Origin: Ruegeria sp. HKCCA6707
GTDB lineage: Bacteria > Pseudomonadota > Alphaproteobacteria > Rhodobacterales > Rhodobacteraceae
NCBI RefSeq assembly: GCF_013033515.1
Contig: NZ_WQEG01000002.1
Span: 310,001-374,000, forward strand
Reading direction: 5' to 3'
DNA: 64,000 nucleotides
The notes under the pieces were generated by a model, which was given only the letters and a program-made list of their open reading frames with translations, was not told the DNA's origin and searched no databases. Below are positions 37,688 through 46,334 of the stretch, one piece after another. Positions within the stretch are counted from its first letter, which is position 1. The number at the start of each line of letters is the position of its first letter. Position numbers and translations under genes: made by a program.

Positions 37688-38842
37688 ATGACCATCGTCC
37701 CCATTACATCACCCGATCTGGACGCGGCCGAGGTTTCCTGGTTTTCCGCGTTGTGTTCGGACGATTATCAGTTTCTGGGCGTGCCCGATGGGGATCTGCG
37801 GTCCAGCTGGGACCATTGTTCCAGCATCGTGAAAGAGGCCGAAGCACAAGGCTTTCGCAACATCTTGTGCCCGTCTTCCTATCAAGTTGGGCAAGACACG
37901 CTGAGCTTTGTCGCCGGATGCGCGCCGATTACGGAAAAGATCAACCTGCTGGCCGCTGTACGCTGCGGCGAGATGCAGCCCATCATGCTGGCTCGCACCA
38001 TCGCGACGCTGGATCACATGCTCAAGGGTCGGCTGACCGTCAATATTATCTCATCCGACTTCCCCGGCGAAAAAGCTGACAGCGCCTTCCGGTATCAGCG
38101 CTCGCGCGAAGTGGTCGAGATTTTGAAACAGGCCTGGACGCAGGATGAGATCAATCATGCAGGTGAGGTCTATAGTTTCTCGGGCCTGACCACAGACCCG
38201 GCCCGACCTTACCAGACAGGCGGCCCGCTGCTGTATTTCGGGGGCTATTCCCCGTCCGCGCTGGATCTGTGCGGCGAGCATTGCGATGTCTATCTGATGT
38301 GGCCCGAAACCAAGGATCAGTTGGCAGAACGGATGAAGGCCGTTCATGCGGTGGCCGAGAACTACGACCGCACGTTGGACTATGGGCTGCGCGTGCATAT
38401 GATCGTGCGCGACACCGAGGCCGAGGCGCAGGAATACGCGGATTACATCGTGTCCAAGCTGGATGACGAATATGGCCGCGCGATCCGCGAACGGGCGCTG
38501 GATTCCACATCTCTGGGTGTGGCGCATCAGGCCAAGAACCGCGATTTGGCGGATGAATATGGCTATGTCGAGCCAGGGCTTTGGACTGGTGTCGGACGGG
38601 CACGGTCCGGCTGTGGGGCGGCGTTGGTTGGGTCAACCGATCAGGTCATGACCAAGATCGAAGAGTATCAAAAGATGGGCATCCGCGCCTTTATCTTCTC
38701 GGGCTATCCGCACCTTGACGAAGCCAAACACTTTGGTGCGCGCGTACTGCCTAATCTGAAAACCTGCTCGCTGCCTGTAGAATACGGTCGCGTGCCTGAA
38801 ACGACCCCGGCGACACCGCTGGGCAACGGAGTCCGTCGCTGA
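37688..38842 (+). CDS. SsuD-type FMNH2-dependent sulfonate monooxygenase, probable sulfoquinovose monooxygenase (SmoC-like)
   Basis: A 384-residue luciferase-like (LLM) monooxygenase. Known SsuD active-site residues W196, R226, H228, R297, Y331 and H333 all have counterparts at a constant +9 offset: W205, R235, H237, R306, Y340 and H342 (in VYLMWPE, GLRVHMIV, VGRARSG, SGYPHLDEA). SsuD Cys54 is not conserved. This argues for C-S bond cleavage of a sulfonate by FMNH2 and O2, releasing sulfite and an aldehyde. The adjoining aldo/keto reductase and flavin reductase reproduce the SmoC-SmoB-SmoA set acting on sulfoquinovose. It has a GGAG ribosome site; the stop overlaps the next start by one base. 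Confidence 0.88.
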   Translation: MTIVPITSPDLDAAEVSWFSALCSDDYQFLGVPDGDLRSSWDHCSSIVKEAEAQGFRNILCPSSYQVGQDTLSFVAGCAPITEKINLLAAVRCGEMQPIMLARTIATLDHMLKGRLTVNIISSDFPGEKADSAFRYQRSREVVEILKQAWTQDEINHAGEVYSFSGLTTDPARPYQTGGPLLYFGGYSPSALDLCGEHCDVYLMWPETKDQLAERMKAVHAVAENYDRTLDYGLRVHMIVRDTEAEAQEYADYIVSKLDDEYGRAIRERALDSTSLGVAHQAKNRDLADEYGYVEPGLWTGVGRARSGCGAALVGSTDQVMTKIEEYQKMGIRAFIFSGYPHLDEAKHFGARVLPNLKTCSLPVEYGRVPETTPATPLGNGVRR

Positions 38843-39732
38843 TGCAACGTGTGAAACTATCCGACACGCTGGAAATGAGCCGCCTTGTGTATGGCATGTG
38901 GCGGCTGGGCGACGATACCGATACGTCGGCAAGTCATGTCGAGGCCAAGATCCAAGCCTGTCTGGATCAGGGCATCACCACTTTCGATCAGGCCGATATC
39001 TATGGTGGCTATGCCGCCGAGGCCGTTTTGGGCGCGGCCCTGCGCGCCAATCCGGCCTTGCGGCAACGGATGGAGATCGTCACCAAATGCGACATCGTCG
39101 CGCCGATGGGTCGTTATGCACACGCCAAGGTCAAATATTATGACACCTCGCGCGCCCACATCCTGCAATCCGTCGACACATCGCTGTCGGAAATGGCCAC
39201 CGATCATATCGATCTGCTGCTGATCCACCGGCCTGACCCGTTGATGGATCATCATGAAACCGGTGCGGCTCTTGATGAGGTTGTGGCCAGCGGCAAGGTC
39301 GGCGCCGTTGGCGTGTCGAACTTCCGTCCGTGGGACTGGTCGCTGCTGCAATCGGCGATGAAAACGCAACTTGTGACCAACCAGATCGAAATCTCGCTGG
39401 GTGAGATCAGCCCGTTCACCAACGGAGATCTGGCTTTCCATCAACAACACGGCCATCCGATCATGGCCTGGTCGCCCTTGGGCGGTGGCCTTTTGATGGC
39501 CGGAAACCCGCCCGTCGGTATTGTCGCAGACGAAATCGCTGCCGAGTTCGGTGTAGACCGCGCCGCCGTTGCCGTGGCCTTCCTGCTGGCTCATCCTGCA
39601 AATATTCTGCCGGTTCTGGGTACAAACAACCTAGACCGGATCAAGCGCGCCACTGACGCGCTCAAAGTCAAACTGGATCGGGAAAGCTGGTACCGCCTTT
39701 ATGAGGCGGCGCTTGGGCATGAGGTACCGTGA
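38842..39732 (+). CDS. Aldo/keto reductase, probable 6-oxo-glucose reductase (SmoB-like)
   Basis: A 296-residue TIM-barrel reductase. The AKR tetrad is visible: Asp and Tyr in FDQADIYGGYAAE, Lys in EIVTKCDI, His in LLLIHRPDPL. The NAD(P)-binding C-terminus is VLGTNNLDRIKRA. Overall it is a YdhF-like AKR. Coupled by one-base overlaps to both the monooxygenase and the flavin reductase, it would reduce the aldehyde left after desulfonation; for sulfoquinovose that is 6-dehydroglucose to glucose. The substrate is inferred from context. Confidence 0.85.
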   Translation: MQRVKLSDTLEMSRLVYGMWRLGDDTDTSASHVEAKIQACLDQGITTFDQADIYGGYAAEAVLGAALRANPALRQRMEIVTKCDIVAPMGRYAHAKVKYYDTSRAHILQSVDTSLSEMATDHIDLLLIHRPDPLMDHHETGAALDEVVASGKVGAVGVSNFRPWDWSLLQSAMKTQLVTNQIEISLGEISPFTNGDLAFHQQHGHPIMAWSPLGGGLLMAGNPPVGIVADEIAAEFGVDRAAVAVAFLLAHPANILPVLGTNNLDRIKRATDALKVKLDRESWYRLYEAALGHEVP

Positions 39733-40247
39733 TGAACGCAATCTCGAAAGACATGAACCATACTTTTGTGCCACATAAGGATGACACACGCACGTTGCGC
39801 GACGCGTTTGGGCGCTTTGCCACCGGTGTGACCATTGTGACCTGTGACAGTGATGATGGCCCGATCTGCATCACGGCCAACAGCTTTTCGTCTCTGTCCC
39901 TGGACCCGCCGCTGATCATGTGGGCGGGCGACCGGAACTCGCGCCGGTTCCCCTATTTCCACAAAGCGCGCCATTTCACCGTTCACGTGCTATCGTCGGA
40001 ACAGGCCGAGCTGTGCTTTGGCTGCTCGAAGAACGCTCACGCTCTGCGCGACATCCAGCATGAGCGGTGTGCGAACGGAACACCGCTGCTGCCAGATTGT
40101 CTGGCGCGGTTCGAATGCGAACAACACGCCTATCACGATGCGGGGGATCATGTGATCGTGGTGGGCAAAGTCCTGAAGGCCAGCATGAGCGATGGAGACG
40201 CGCTGACCTTCTATGCCGGGAAACTCGGCCAATTCGCGCAGCACTAA
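39732..40247 (+). CDS. Flavin reductase (NAD(P)H:FMN), SmoA/SsuE-like partner
   Basis: A 171-residue flavin reductase-like split-barrel protein (DIM6/NTAB type): LRDAFGRFATGVTIVTC and ITANSFSSLSLDPPLIMW are the FMN-binding signature, and DHVIVVGKV the C-terminal one. It would supply FMNH2 to the monooxygenase. The ATG at 39732 overlaps the preceding stop by one base; an overlapping GTG at 39729 is also possible. It is unrelated to the flavodoxin-like SsuE, as expected of SmoA-type partners. Confidence 0.88.
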   Translation: MNAISKDMNHTFVPHKDDTRTLRDAFGRFATGVTIVTCDSDDGPICITANSFSSLSLDPPLIMWAGDRNSRRFPYFHKARHFTVHVLSSEQAELCFGCSKNAHALRDIQHERCANGTPLLPDCLARFECEQHAYHDAGDHVIVVGKVLKASMSDGDALTFYAGKLGQFAQH

Positions 40248-40300
40248 GCGCGATCTGACGGTTGCGGGTGATACCCGCAGCCAAAAAAGGGAGGATCCGC

Positions 40301-40888
40301 ATGGGCGGACTGGCATCGGTGCTTGCGCCGATTGCATTCGTGAACGAAACCGTGCTGCGTTTTGGCCGCGCGGTTGGCGTTGTTGCGATTGCACTCATGG
40401 TCATCGCAATCCTGATTCAGGTGTTCTTTCGATACGTGTTAGGCAACGCCTTGCCCTGGCCGGACGAGGCGGCGCGGTTCTGTATGTTGTGGATGACCGG
40501 CCTCATGGCCCCCACTGCGTTCCGGCGCGGCGGCTTTGTGGCCATCGACATGTTGCCCCTGATGCTTCCGCGCGTATTGGGCCAGCTTTTGATGCTGTGC
40601 CTGCTGCTCGTTTCGCTTTTGGTCCTACTGGTGGCCGTCAATATCGGCTGGTCCGAGGTCACAGGCTTTGGAGGCAAGTTCGCCACCGCAGCGCTCTATC
40701 TGCCGACATCACTGGGCTTTGACGAATGGTATCGCATCCCGCGCAGCTGGATGATGGCCTCATTGCTTGTGGGCATCGTCCTGCTGGTTGCCGTGAATAT
40801 CGAGTTGATCCTGCGCGCGATCGTGACGCTTATGGGGGGCAAGGACCTGCTGCCCGAAATTGCAGATGCGCCGGTGGGGGCTGAATAG
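40301..40888 (+). CDS. TRAP transporter small permease (DctQ)
   Basis: A 195-residue membrane protein with four predicted helices (approximately residues 18-40, 55-72, 88-110 and 145-168) and the DctQ marks LPWPDEAARFCMLWMTGL and RRGGFVAIDML. Start at MGGLASVL with a GGGAGGA ribosome site. The gene directly abuts dctM with no spacing. First gene of the import module of the cluster. Confidence 0.9.
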   Translation: MGGLASVLAPIAFVNETVLRFGRAVGVVAIALMVIAILIQVFFRYVLGNALPWPDEAARFCMLWMTGLMAPTAFRRGGFVAIDMLPLMLPRVLGQLLMLCLLLVSLLVLLVAVNIGWSEVTGFGGKFATAALYLPTSLGFDEWYRIPRSWMMASLLVGIVLLVAVNIELILRAIVTLMGGKDLLPEIADAPVGAE

Positions 40889-42178
40889 ATGCTGATCTGG
40901 TTCCTACCCACCTTCCTTGTCTTTCTGATGATCGGCCTGCCGGTCTTTTTCGCGCTTCTGGCCGCGCCCGGTATCCTACTGTGGCTGAACGGGCAGACAA
41001 ACGACATCACGCTGCTCTATCGCAATGTCTATAACGGCATGGACAGCTTTCCGCTGATGGCGATCCCGTTCTTCATGCTGGCCGGAGAGCTGATGAATCG
41101 TGGCGGCATTACCATTCGACTGGTCGAATTCAGCCAAGCCCTGATGGGCCACCTGCGCGGCGGGCTGGCGCATGTGAATGTGCTCAGCTCGATCCTCTTT
41201 GCCGGTCTGTCTGGCTCGGCGGTGGCCGATACCTCGGCCCTTGGGTCGATGCTGATTCCGGCGATGGAGAAACAGGGCTATACCCGTAAATTCGCCGCCG
41301 CCATCACCGCCGCAAGTTCGGTGATCGGACCGATCATTCCACCTTCGGGGATCATGATCATCTATGCCTATGTGATGGGCGAAAGCGTCGCCGCGCTTTT
41401 CCTGGCGGGCATCGTGCCCGGTGTCATGGTTGGCGTTGGCCTGATGCTGATGATCAAATTTATGGCCGACAAATACGACTTTCCTGTCGCCAGCCGCAAA
41501 TACTCCTGGCCCGAGCGCGGGCAGGCCAGTCTGAAAGCCTTCTTCCCGCTGTTGACCCCGGTGATCATCCTGGGCGGCATTCTGGGTGGGGTATTCACCC
41601 CGACCGAAGCTGCCGCTGTTGCCGTGGGATATGCCTTTATTATCGGTTTCTTTGTGTTGCGTACGCTCACCTTAAAAGAGGTGCCAGAAATTCTCAGCAA
41701 TGCCGGTCTGACCTCGGCTGTTGTACTGCTGCTGGTTGGGGCCGCGATGGCCTTCAAAACGGTGGTCAGCCTCAGCCACGCGCCCGAGCAATTGGCTTCG
41801 CTGATCCTGAGCCTGTCGGAAAACCCGCTGATCCTGCTGTTCCTGATCAACCTGCTGCTGTTCATCGTCGGCATGTTCCTGGATGCAGGCCCCGCGATCA
41901 TCATTCTGGGTCCGATCCTTGGCCCCATTTTCACCAGCCTCGGCGTCGATCCGATCCATTTCGCCATCATCATGAGCGTCAACCTGACTGTGGGTCTGGC
42001 CACGCCACCCATGGGGCTTGTGCTGTTTGTGGCCGCTGCGGTGTCACGCGAAAAGGTCGAAACCATCGCCAAGGCGATCCTGCCATTTCTGGCTGTCGAA
42101 ATTATCGTGATCTTCCTGATCACATATATCCCCGCAATATCCATGACGATCCCGAGGATAACGGGATTTGCCAACTAA
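40889..42178 (+). CDS. TRAP transporter large permease (DctM)
   Basis: A 429-residue polytopic protein, about 12 helices, forming the Na+-coupled transport channel of a TRAP system. Family marks: AGELMNRGGITIRLVEFSQ, GLSGSAVADTSALGSM, ASSVIGPIIPPSG and NLTVGLATPPMGLVLF. The start lies immediately after the dctQ stop, indicating coupled translation. TRAP systems for sulfonates such as taurine and isethionate are known, which fits a sulfonated substrate here. Confidence 0.94.
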   Translation: MLIWFLPTFLVFLMIGLPVFFALLAAPGILLWLNGQTNDITLLYRNVYNGMDSFPLMAIPFFMLAGELMNRGGITIRLVEFSQALMGHLRGGLAHVNVLSSILFAGLSGSAVADTSALGSMLIPAMEKQGYTRKFAAAITAASSVIGPIIPPSGIMIIYAYVMGESVAALFLAGIVPGVMVGVGLMLMIKFMADKYDFPVASRKYSWPERGQASLKAFFPLLTPVIILGGILGGVFTPTEAAAVAVGYAFIIGFFVLRTLTLKEVPEILSNAGLTSAVVLLLVGAAMAFKTVVSLSHAPEQLASLILSLSENPLILLFLINLLLFIVGMFLDAGPAIIILGPILGPIFTSLGVDPIHFAIIMSVNLTVGLATPPMGLVLFVAAAVSREKVETIAKAILPFLAVEIIVIFLITYIPAISMTIPRITGFAN

Positions 42179-42202
42179 CTGAGTTTCACAGGGAGGAAAC
42201 GC

Positions 42203-43264
42203 ATGCTCAGAAACTTCATCAAATCCGCAGCGGTGGCGACATCGCTGGTCGCCGCTTCAGCGGTGGCCGCAACAGCAGCCGACTATACGCTGCGCGCCAC
42301 GGCCAACTCGAATGAAAACGACGAAGACTATGACGGTCTGATTGTTTTCAAAAACTATGTCGAAGCGGCCTCGAACGGCGCGATTGAGGTCGAGCTGTTC
42401 ATCGGCACCCAGCTGTGTTCAAACGGTGCGGAATGTCTGCAAGGTGTCGCGGACGGCACCATCGACATCTATATTTCCACCTCGGGCGGTGCCTCGGGGA
42501 TCTTTCCTTACGTGCAGGTTCTGGACCTTCCCTATCTGATGGCGGATGACCGCATTGCCGAGCATGTACTGTCGGGTGATTTCACCCGGACCATGCGCGA
42601 TATGGCGCTTGAGGATTCCGGCGGCGCGATCCGTCTGATGACTATCGGCAACACCGGTGGCTGGCGCAACTTTGCCAACACACAGCGCCGTATCGCCGAG
42701 CCTGCGGACATGGAGGGGCTGAAGATCCGCACTGTGGTGGCCGATCTTCCGCAGGAACTGGTCAAAGCTCTGGGCGCGTCGCCCACCCCGATCCCATGGC
42801 CGGAACTGTTCACCAGCTTCCAGACCGGTGTGGTCGAAGGTTCCAAGAACGGGATCACCGACATCATGGGCATGAAATTCCCTGATGCGGGCCTGCAATA
42901 TGTGACGCTGGACGGCCACGCCTATATGGGCGCGCTGTGGTGGATGAACAACGCCAAGTTCCAGGAGATGCCGGAAGACATGCGCCGCGTGGTGGTTGAC
43001 GGCTTCTATGCGCTGCAGCAGGCCACCTTTGCCTCACCCAAGCGCAAATCGATCCAGGCCTATGAAGACTTTGTTGCTGGCGGAGGCGACCTCTATGTTC
43101 CCACGCCCGAGCAGAAGGCTGCGTTCAAAGAGGCGGCAACACCAGTTTATGATTGGTTCCAGTCCAACGTAACCCGCGGGGATGAGATCTTTGTGGCTCT
43201 GACCGAAGCGGTCGCGGCAGCCGAGGCTGACGTCAACGCGTCACGCGATGCGGATCTGAACTAA
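42203..43264 (+). CDS. TRAP transporter substrate-binding protein (DctP)
   Basis: A 353-residue periplasmic binding protein. Residues 1-25 are a signal peptide ending TAA. The mature protein has the DctP elements: LFIGTQLCSNGAECLQGV, GNTGGWRNFANTQR, and GLKIRTV with the conserved arginine that salt-bridges the ligand's anionic group. By context the ligand may be sulfoquinovose or a sulfoquinovosyl glyceride. A UUCG-capped terminator follows directly. Confidence 0.9.
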   Translation: MLRNFIKSAAVATSLVAASAVAATAADYTLRATANSNENDEDYDGLIVFKNYVEAASNGAIEVELFIGTQLCSNGAECLQGVADGTIDIYISTSGGASGIFPYVQVLDLPYLMADDRIAEHVLSGDFTRTMRDMALEDSGGAIRLMTIGNTGGWRNFANTQRRIAEPADMEGLKIRTVVADLPQELVKALGASPTPIPWPELFTSFQTGVVEGSKNGITDIMGMKFPDAGLQYVTLDGHAYMGALWWMNNAKFQEMPEDMRRVVVDGFYALQQATFASPKRKSIQAYEDFVAGGGDLYVPTPEQKAAFKEAATPVYDWFQSNVTRGDEIFVALTEAVAAAEADVNASRDADLN

Positions 43265-43270
43265 GCTTAT

Positions 43271-43294
43271 GGGTCGGGCCTTCGGGCCCGGCCT
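43271..43294. terminator. UUCG-capped hairpin terminator after dctP
   Basis: A stem of about 10 pairs (including G-U wobbles) closed by C(TTCG)G lies 7 bases after the dctP stop, followed by a short T-run. It abuts the stop of the convergent Sel1 gene and can serve both. Confidence 0.75.
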
Positions 43295-43765
43295 TTACCG
43301 AAACGGGTACATCCACCCTTTATAGTCCTTCACCAGCACATGCGCCCTTTCGATCTGCTCCGGCGACATTTTCTTGACCACTTCTTCCAGGCTGATCGCC
43401 GCATCGGGATCACCACCAATCGCGCTGAGCGTGTACCACATATAGGCGCGCACCAGATCGGGCGCAGGCATGCCCAAGCCCACCTCGTAGTACCATCCGA
43501 CACCCGATTGCGCCCCCGGATGCCCTTTCATCGAGGCGCGCAGATACCATTCAAAGGCCCTCTCGTAATCCTGTTCGACCCCAAGGCCCAAGCCGTACAT
43601 CACACCGATCAGCTCTTCAGCCTCGGCATTGCCCGAGCGCGCGGCGGGCAGCAATTCCTCGCGCGCGGCTTCAAATTTCCCCTCTTCCATCAAATCGCGC
43701 GCCTGTTCCAGTTCGGCCAGTGCGGGCGTCGTGAAAAGGCAAAGGGCAAATACAAGCTGGCGCAT
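43295..43765 (-). CDS. Exported Sel1-repeat protein
   Basis: A 156-residue protein starting MRQLVFALCLF (43765), with a signal peptide to about residue 18 (ALA-E). Two to three Sel1-like repeats follow (AEELIGVMYGLGLGVEQDYERA, GAQSGVGWYYEVGLG). Such repeats mediate protein-protein contacts in the periplasm. The open frame continues to 44233 only as the shadow of the divergent peroxidase gene. Its start collides with that of the peroxidase. Confidence 0.8.
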   Translation of the reverse strand: MRQLVFALCLFTTPALAELEQARDLMEEGKFEAAREELLPAARSGNAEAEELIGVMYGLGLGVEQDYERAFEWYLRASMKGHPGAQSGVGWYYEVGLGMPAPDLVRAYMWYTLSAIGGDPDAAISLEEVVKKMSPEQIERAHVLVKDYKGWMYPFR

Positions 43766-43768
43766 GGA

Positions 43769-45052
43769 TTGGGTGCTTTCCTGATTGCCGGGACTGCCGC
43801 AGCCCAAGACCTGCCGCGCCCGCTGAGTGATGATGATTTCCTGTCCTTTGATATGGAACAGGCCGCGATTGGTCATCAACTGTTTTACGACCCGATCCTG
43901 TCGGGCAATCAGAACATATCCTGCGCCCATTGCCACCATCCTGATTTCGGCACCTCTGATGGCCTGTCGCTGGGCATTGGCGAGGGTGGGCAGGGTCTGG
44001 GCCCGGATCGCACGCCCGGCACCGGGGTGGACAAGATCCGCAAACGCATCCCGCGCAACTCGCCCGGCTTGTGGAACCTTGGCGCCAAAGACCTTCACAC
44101 CGTGTTTCATGACGGGCGGCTCAGCCTGTCTGATGTCTATGGCAACGGCTTCAACTCTCCGGCGCAGGAATGGCTGCCCGATGGGCTGAATTCGCTGCTG
44201 GCGGCGCAGGCGCTGTTCCCGCTCACCGCACAATTCGAGATGGCCGGGAATGTGGGTGAGAACCAGGTGACCGGCGCGGTTGCGGACCGGATTGATCTGG
44301 GTTGGCCGATCCTGGCCAAGCGAGTGCGCACGGATCCCAGCTACGGTCCGGCCATGGTCGCGGCGTTTGATGAGATCGACGCGACCGAAGACATCACCAT
44401 CACCCAGATTGCCAACGCGCTGGCTGCGTTCATGGCCATCGAATGGCGCAGCACCGACAGCCCGTTTGATCGCTTTCTCGCGGGGGACGAGACGGCGTTA
44501 TCCGCATCTCAAGAAGACGGGATGCGGCTCTTTTACGGCAAGGCGCAATGTGCCAACTGCCATTCCGGCCCGCTGATGACGGATCAAGCGTTTCACGCAC
44601 TCGCCCTGCCGCCTTTCGGCCCCGGACGGACCCGCCAATGGGATCCATATGCTCGCGATGTCGGGCGGATGGGCGAAAGCAACCGTCTTGAGGACGCCTA
44701 TCGGTTCCGCACCCCGATGCTGCGCAACGTGGCGCTGACGGCGCCCTATGGCCATAACGGCGCGTTCCCCGATCTGGAAAGCATGATCCGCCACCATCTG
44801 GACCCGCAATCAAGCTTTGCAGAATGGACACCCCAGATGGCCGACCTGCCAGACGTGCCTTGGCTGCAAACCGCAGATTTCGTGGTGTGGCAGGATCAGC
44901 TTGAACTGCAACGGGTGCAGAGCAAAGTCGACATAGAGCCAGTGCAGCTGACAGATCAGGAAATCGACGCTCTGGTCGCCTTCCTGAACGCGCTGACAGG
45001 AACCAGCACCGACACCCCGCCCTTTGGCGTTCCCGAGGGGTTTGAGCCCTAA
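43769..45052 (+). CDS. Di-heme cytochrome c peroxidase / MauG-like protein; 5' end uncertain
   Basis: About 427 residues if a TTG at 43769 is used. Two CxxCH heme sites: CAHCHHPDFGT (residues about 50-60) and CANCHSGPLMTD (near 265). With the segment RTPMLRNVALTAPYGHNGAF this is the bacterial di-heme peroxidase/MauG family of the periplasm. The remaining signal (GAFLIAGTAAAQ) lacks a charged N-region, no ATG is in frame, and there is no ribosome site. An out-of-frame ATG at 43764 ends after six codons, and one inserted or deleted base would join it to this frame. Either a frameshift or a non-standard start is present. Confidence 0.8.
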   Translation: MGAFLIAGTAAAQDLPRPLSDDDFLSFDMEQAAIGHQLFYDPILSGNQNISCAHCHHPDFGTSDGLSLGIGEGGQGLGPDRTPGTGVDKIRKRIPRNSPGLWNLGAKDLHTVFHDGRLSLSDVYGNGFNSPAQEWLPDGLNSLLAAQALFPLTAQFEMAGNVGENQVTGAVADRIDLGWPILAKRVRTDPSYGPAMVAAFDEIDATEDITITQIANALAAFMAIEWRSTDSPFDRFLAGDETALSASQEDGMRLFYGKAQCANCHSGPLMTDQAFHALALPPFGPGRTRQWDPYARDVGRMGESNRLEDAYRFRTPMLRNVALTAPYGHNGAFPDLESMIRHHLDPQSSFAEWTPQMADLPDVPWLQTADFVVWQDQLELQRVQSKVDIEPVQLTDQEIDALVAFLNALTGTSTDTPPFGVPEGFEP

Positions 45053-45212
45053 GAAGACAAAATCCCGCCTTCGAGCACCAAGCCTTTGCAGCAAATGGTG
45101 CAATTAACGATTGTCGAACTCGAAGCTTAATGTCCGTTGCGAGCCCAATCCGGAAGTACTTCGGTGCTAATGCTCGCAAGTGCAGCAACGCGAAGGCCAA
45201 AAGTCTTAGCCG

Positions 45213-45253
45213 CTCCGCTGCGAGAAAAGCGGCCGTTCATGCAGAGCGCAGCG
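45213..45253 (-). repeat. Degenerate intergenic repeat, copy 1
   Basis: Minus-strand core AACGGCCGCTTTTCTC flanked by GCTGC/GCAGC. Lies in the 269-base spacer between the peroxidase and sulfotransferase genes, which holds no gene. Confidence 0.4.
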
Positions 45254-45321
45254 TGGTTTGCAACATCTACTTCCGCTCAGCGGACAAAGCGTAGCTACCT
45301 TGAGAAGGCCGACAACGATGT

Positions 45322-46209
45322 CTAGGTATCGACTTTTCCCCGAGAGCCATACTCCAACCACGCTCGATCTTTGGGATCTAGGTATGCATTCATTATGCTG
45401 TCGTAGTTTGCCAGTTCGTCCACCGTAAGTTTTCCGAGCCATTTGCCACTCGTACCGCTGTGGAAAAACTCAGCATCCGACCTGAAGAACCCTTTACCAC
45501 CTGATGGAGCATAGCGCTCTGCCTTGTCCTTCATATTGTCGAAGGTCGCAGCCTGAACAAGTTGTTCCATGACTGCTTCGGAGTAGGTCATGTCCAAGAT
45601 GTCAGCCAGTCTGGAGAACGTGCCTTTCAAATCCCGTGTCATATCCGCATAGTGGAAAAGCGATACGTTCGGACGGTCGGAAACTGCCGCAGCAGCTTTG
45701 TAATGCTGGAGAATATGTGCGAGCGGCATTGCATCTCCATCGAATCCCTCCGCTCCACCGTCCAGAAAGCGGCGGAACGTGATGCCCTCTTCATCGTTCT
45801 CGGGAAACCATGAGTCAAACCAGGTCATTGGGATGTTTTTCACGTGTTTGCGAAAGGAGAAATGCGCATCCAGTGGATGACGAAAAACACAGATGTACTG
45901 CGCTTGATCATCTAGAGGTAGCCCATCCATTGGCGTGTGGCTTTTCATGCTGCGCCGATGCTTCATAGCTTCGAGCCGTTCAGCGACTTCAGGCATCTCT
46001 CGGATTCGGATGTCCACCCAAGGCATTTTTAGGGACAACTCCGTTTCAACTTCGGGATCACCAGAAAACAAAAGAGATACGATCGTTTGCATCCAGGTGG
46101 TTCCGCATTTCGGAGGTGTCACTACGAAAACATCGTCTGGGCGGATGCGAACCATATCCCAGCGTCTATTGTCAGTAAGGGGACCAAGGTAGAGCTTTCG
46201 GTTCTTCAT
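45322..46209 (-). CDS. PAPS-dependent sulfotransferase domain protein
   Basis: A 295-residue cytosolic-type sulfotransferase starting MKNRKLYLGPL (46209). PAPS is bound by the 5'-phosphosulfate loop PPKCGTTWMQT and the 3'-phosphate loop CVFRHPLDAHFSF. The His/Lys catalytic region is near KSHTPMDGLP. It would transfer sulfate to a hydroxyl of a small molecule or glycan. Composition is visibly more AT-rich than the genes to the left, and it stands alone; acquisition by transfer is plausible. Acceptor unknown. Confidence 0.88.
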   Translation of the reverse strand: MKNRKLYLGPLTDNRRWDMVRIRPDDVFVVTPPKCGTTWMQTIVSLLFSGDPEVETELSLKMPWVDIRIREMPEVAERLEAMKHRRSMKSHTPMDGLPLDDQAQYICVFRHPLDAHFSFRKHVKNIPMTWFDSWFPENDEEGITFRRFLDGGAEGFDGDAMPLAHILQHYKAAAAVSDRPNVSLFHYADMTRDLKGTFSRLADILDMTYSEAVMEQLVQAATFDNMKDKAERYAPSGGKGFFRSDAEFFHSGTSGKWLGKLTVDELANYDSIMNAYLDPKDRAWLEYGSRGKVDT

Positions 46210-46334
46210 GTCTGAAATCTCCTGCGTGCAGACTGTGTCTGCAAGGCTGAAAAAGCAGACAAGCGTTCTCAATCACCGTTTTCTACAACACGAAACTCAA
46301 ATACGAACACTGAAAGCCAATTTCTGAGTGCGGT

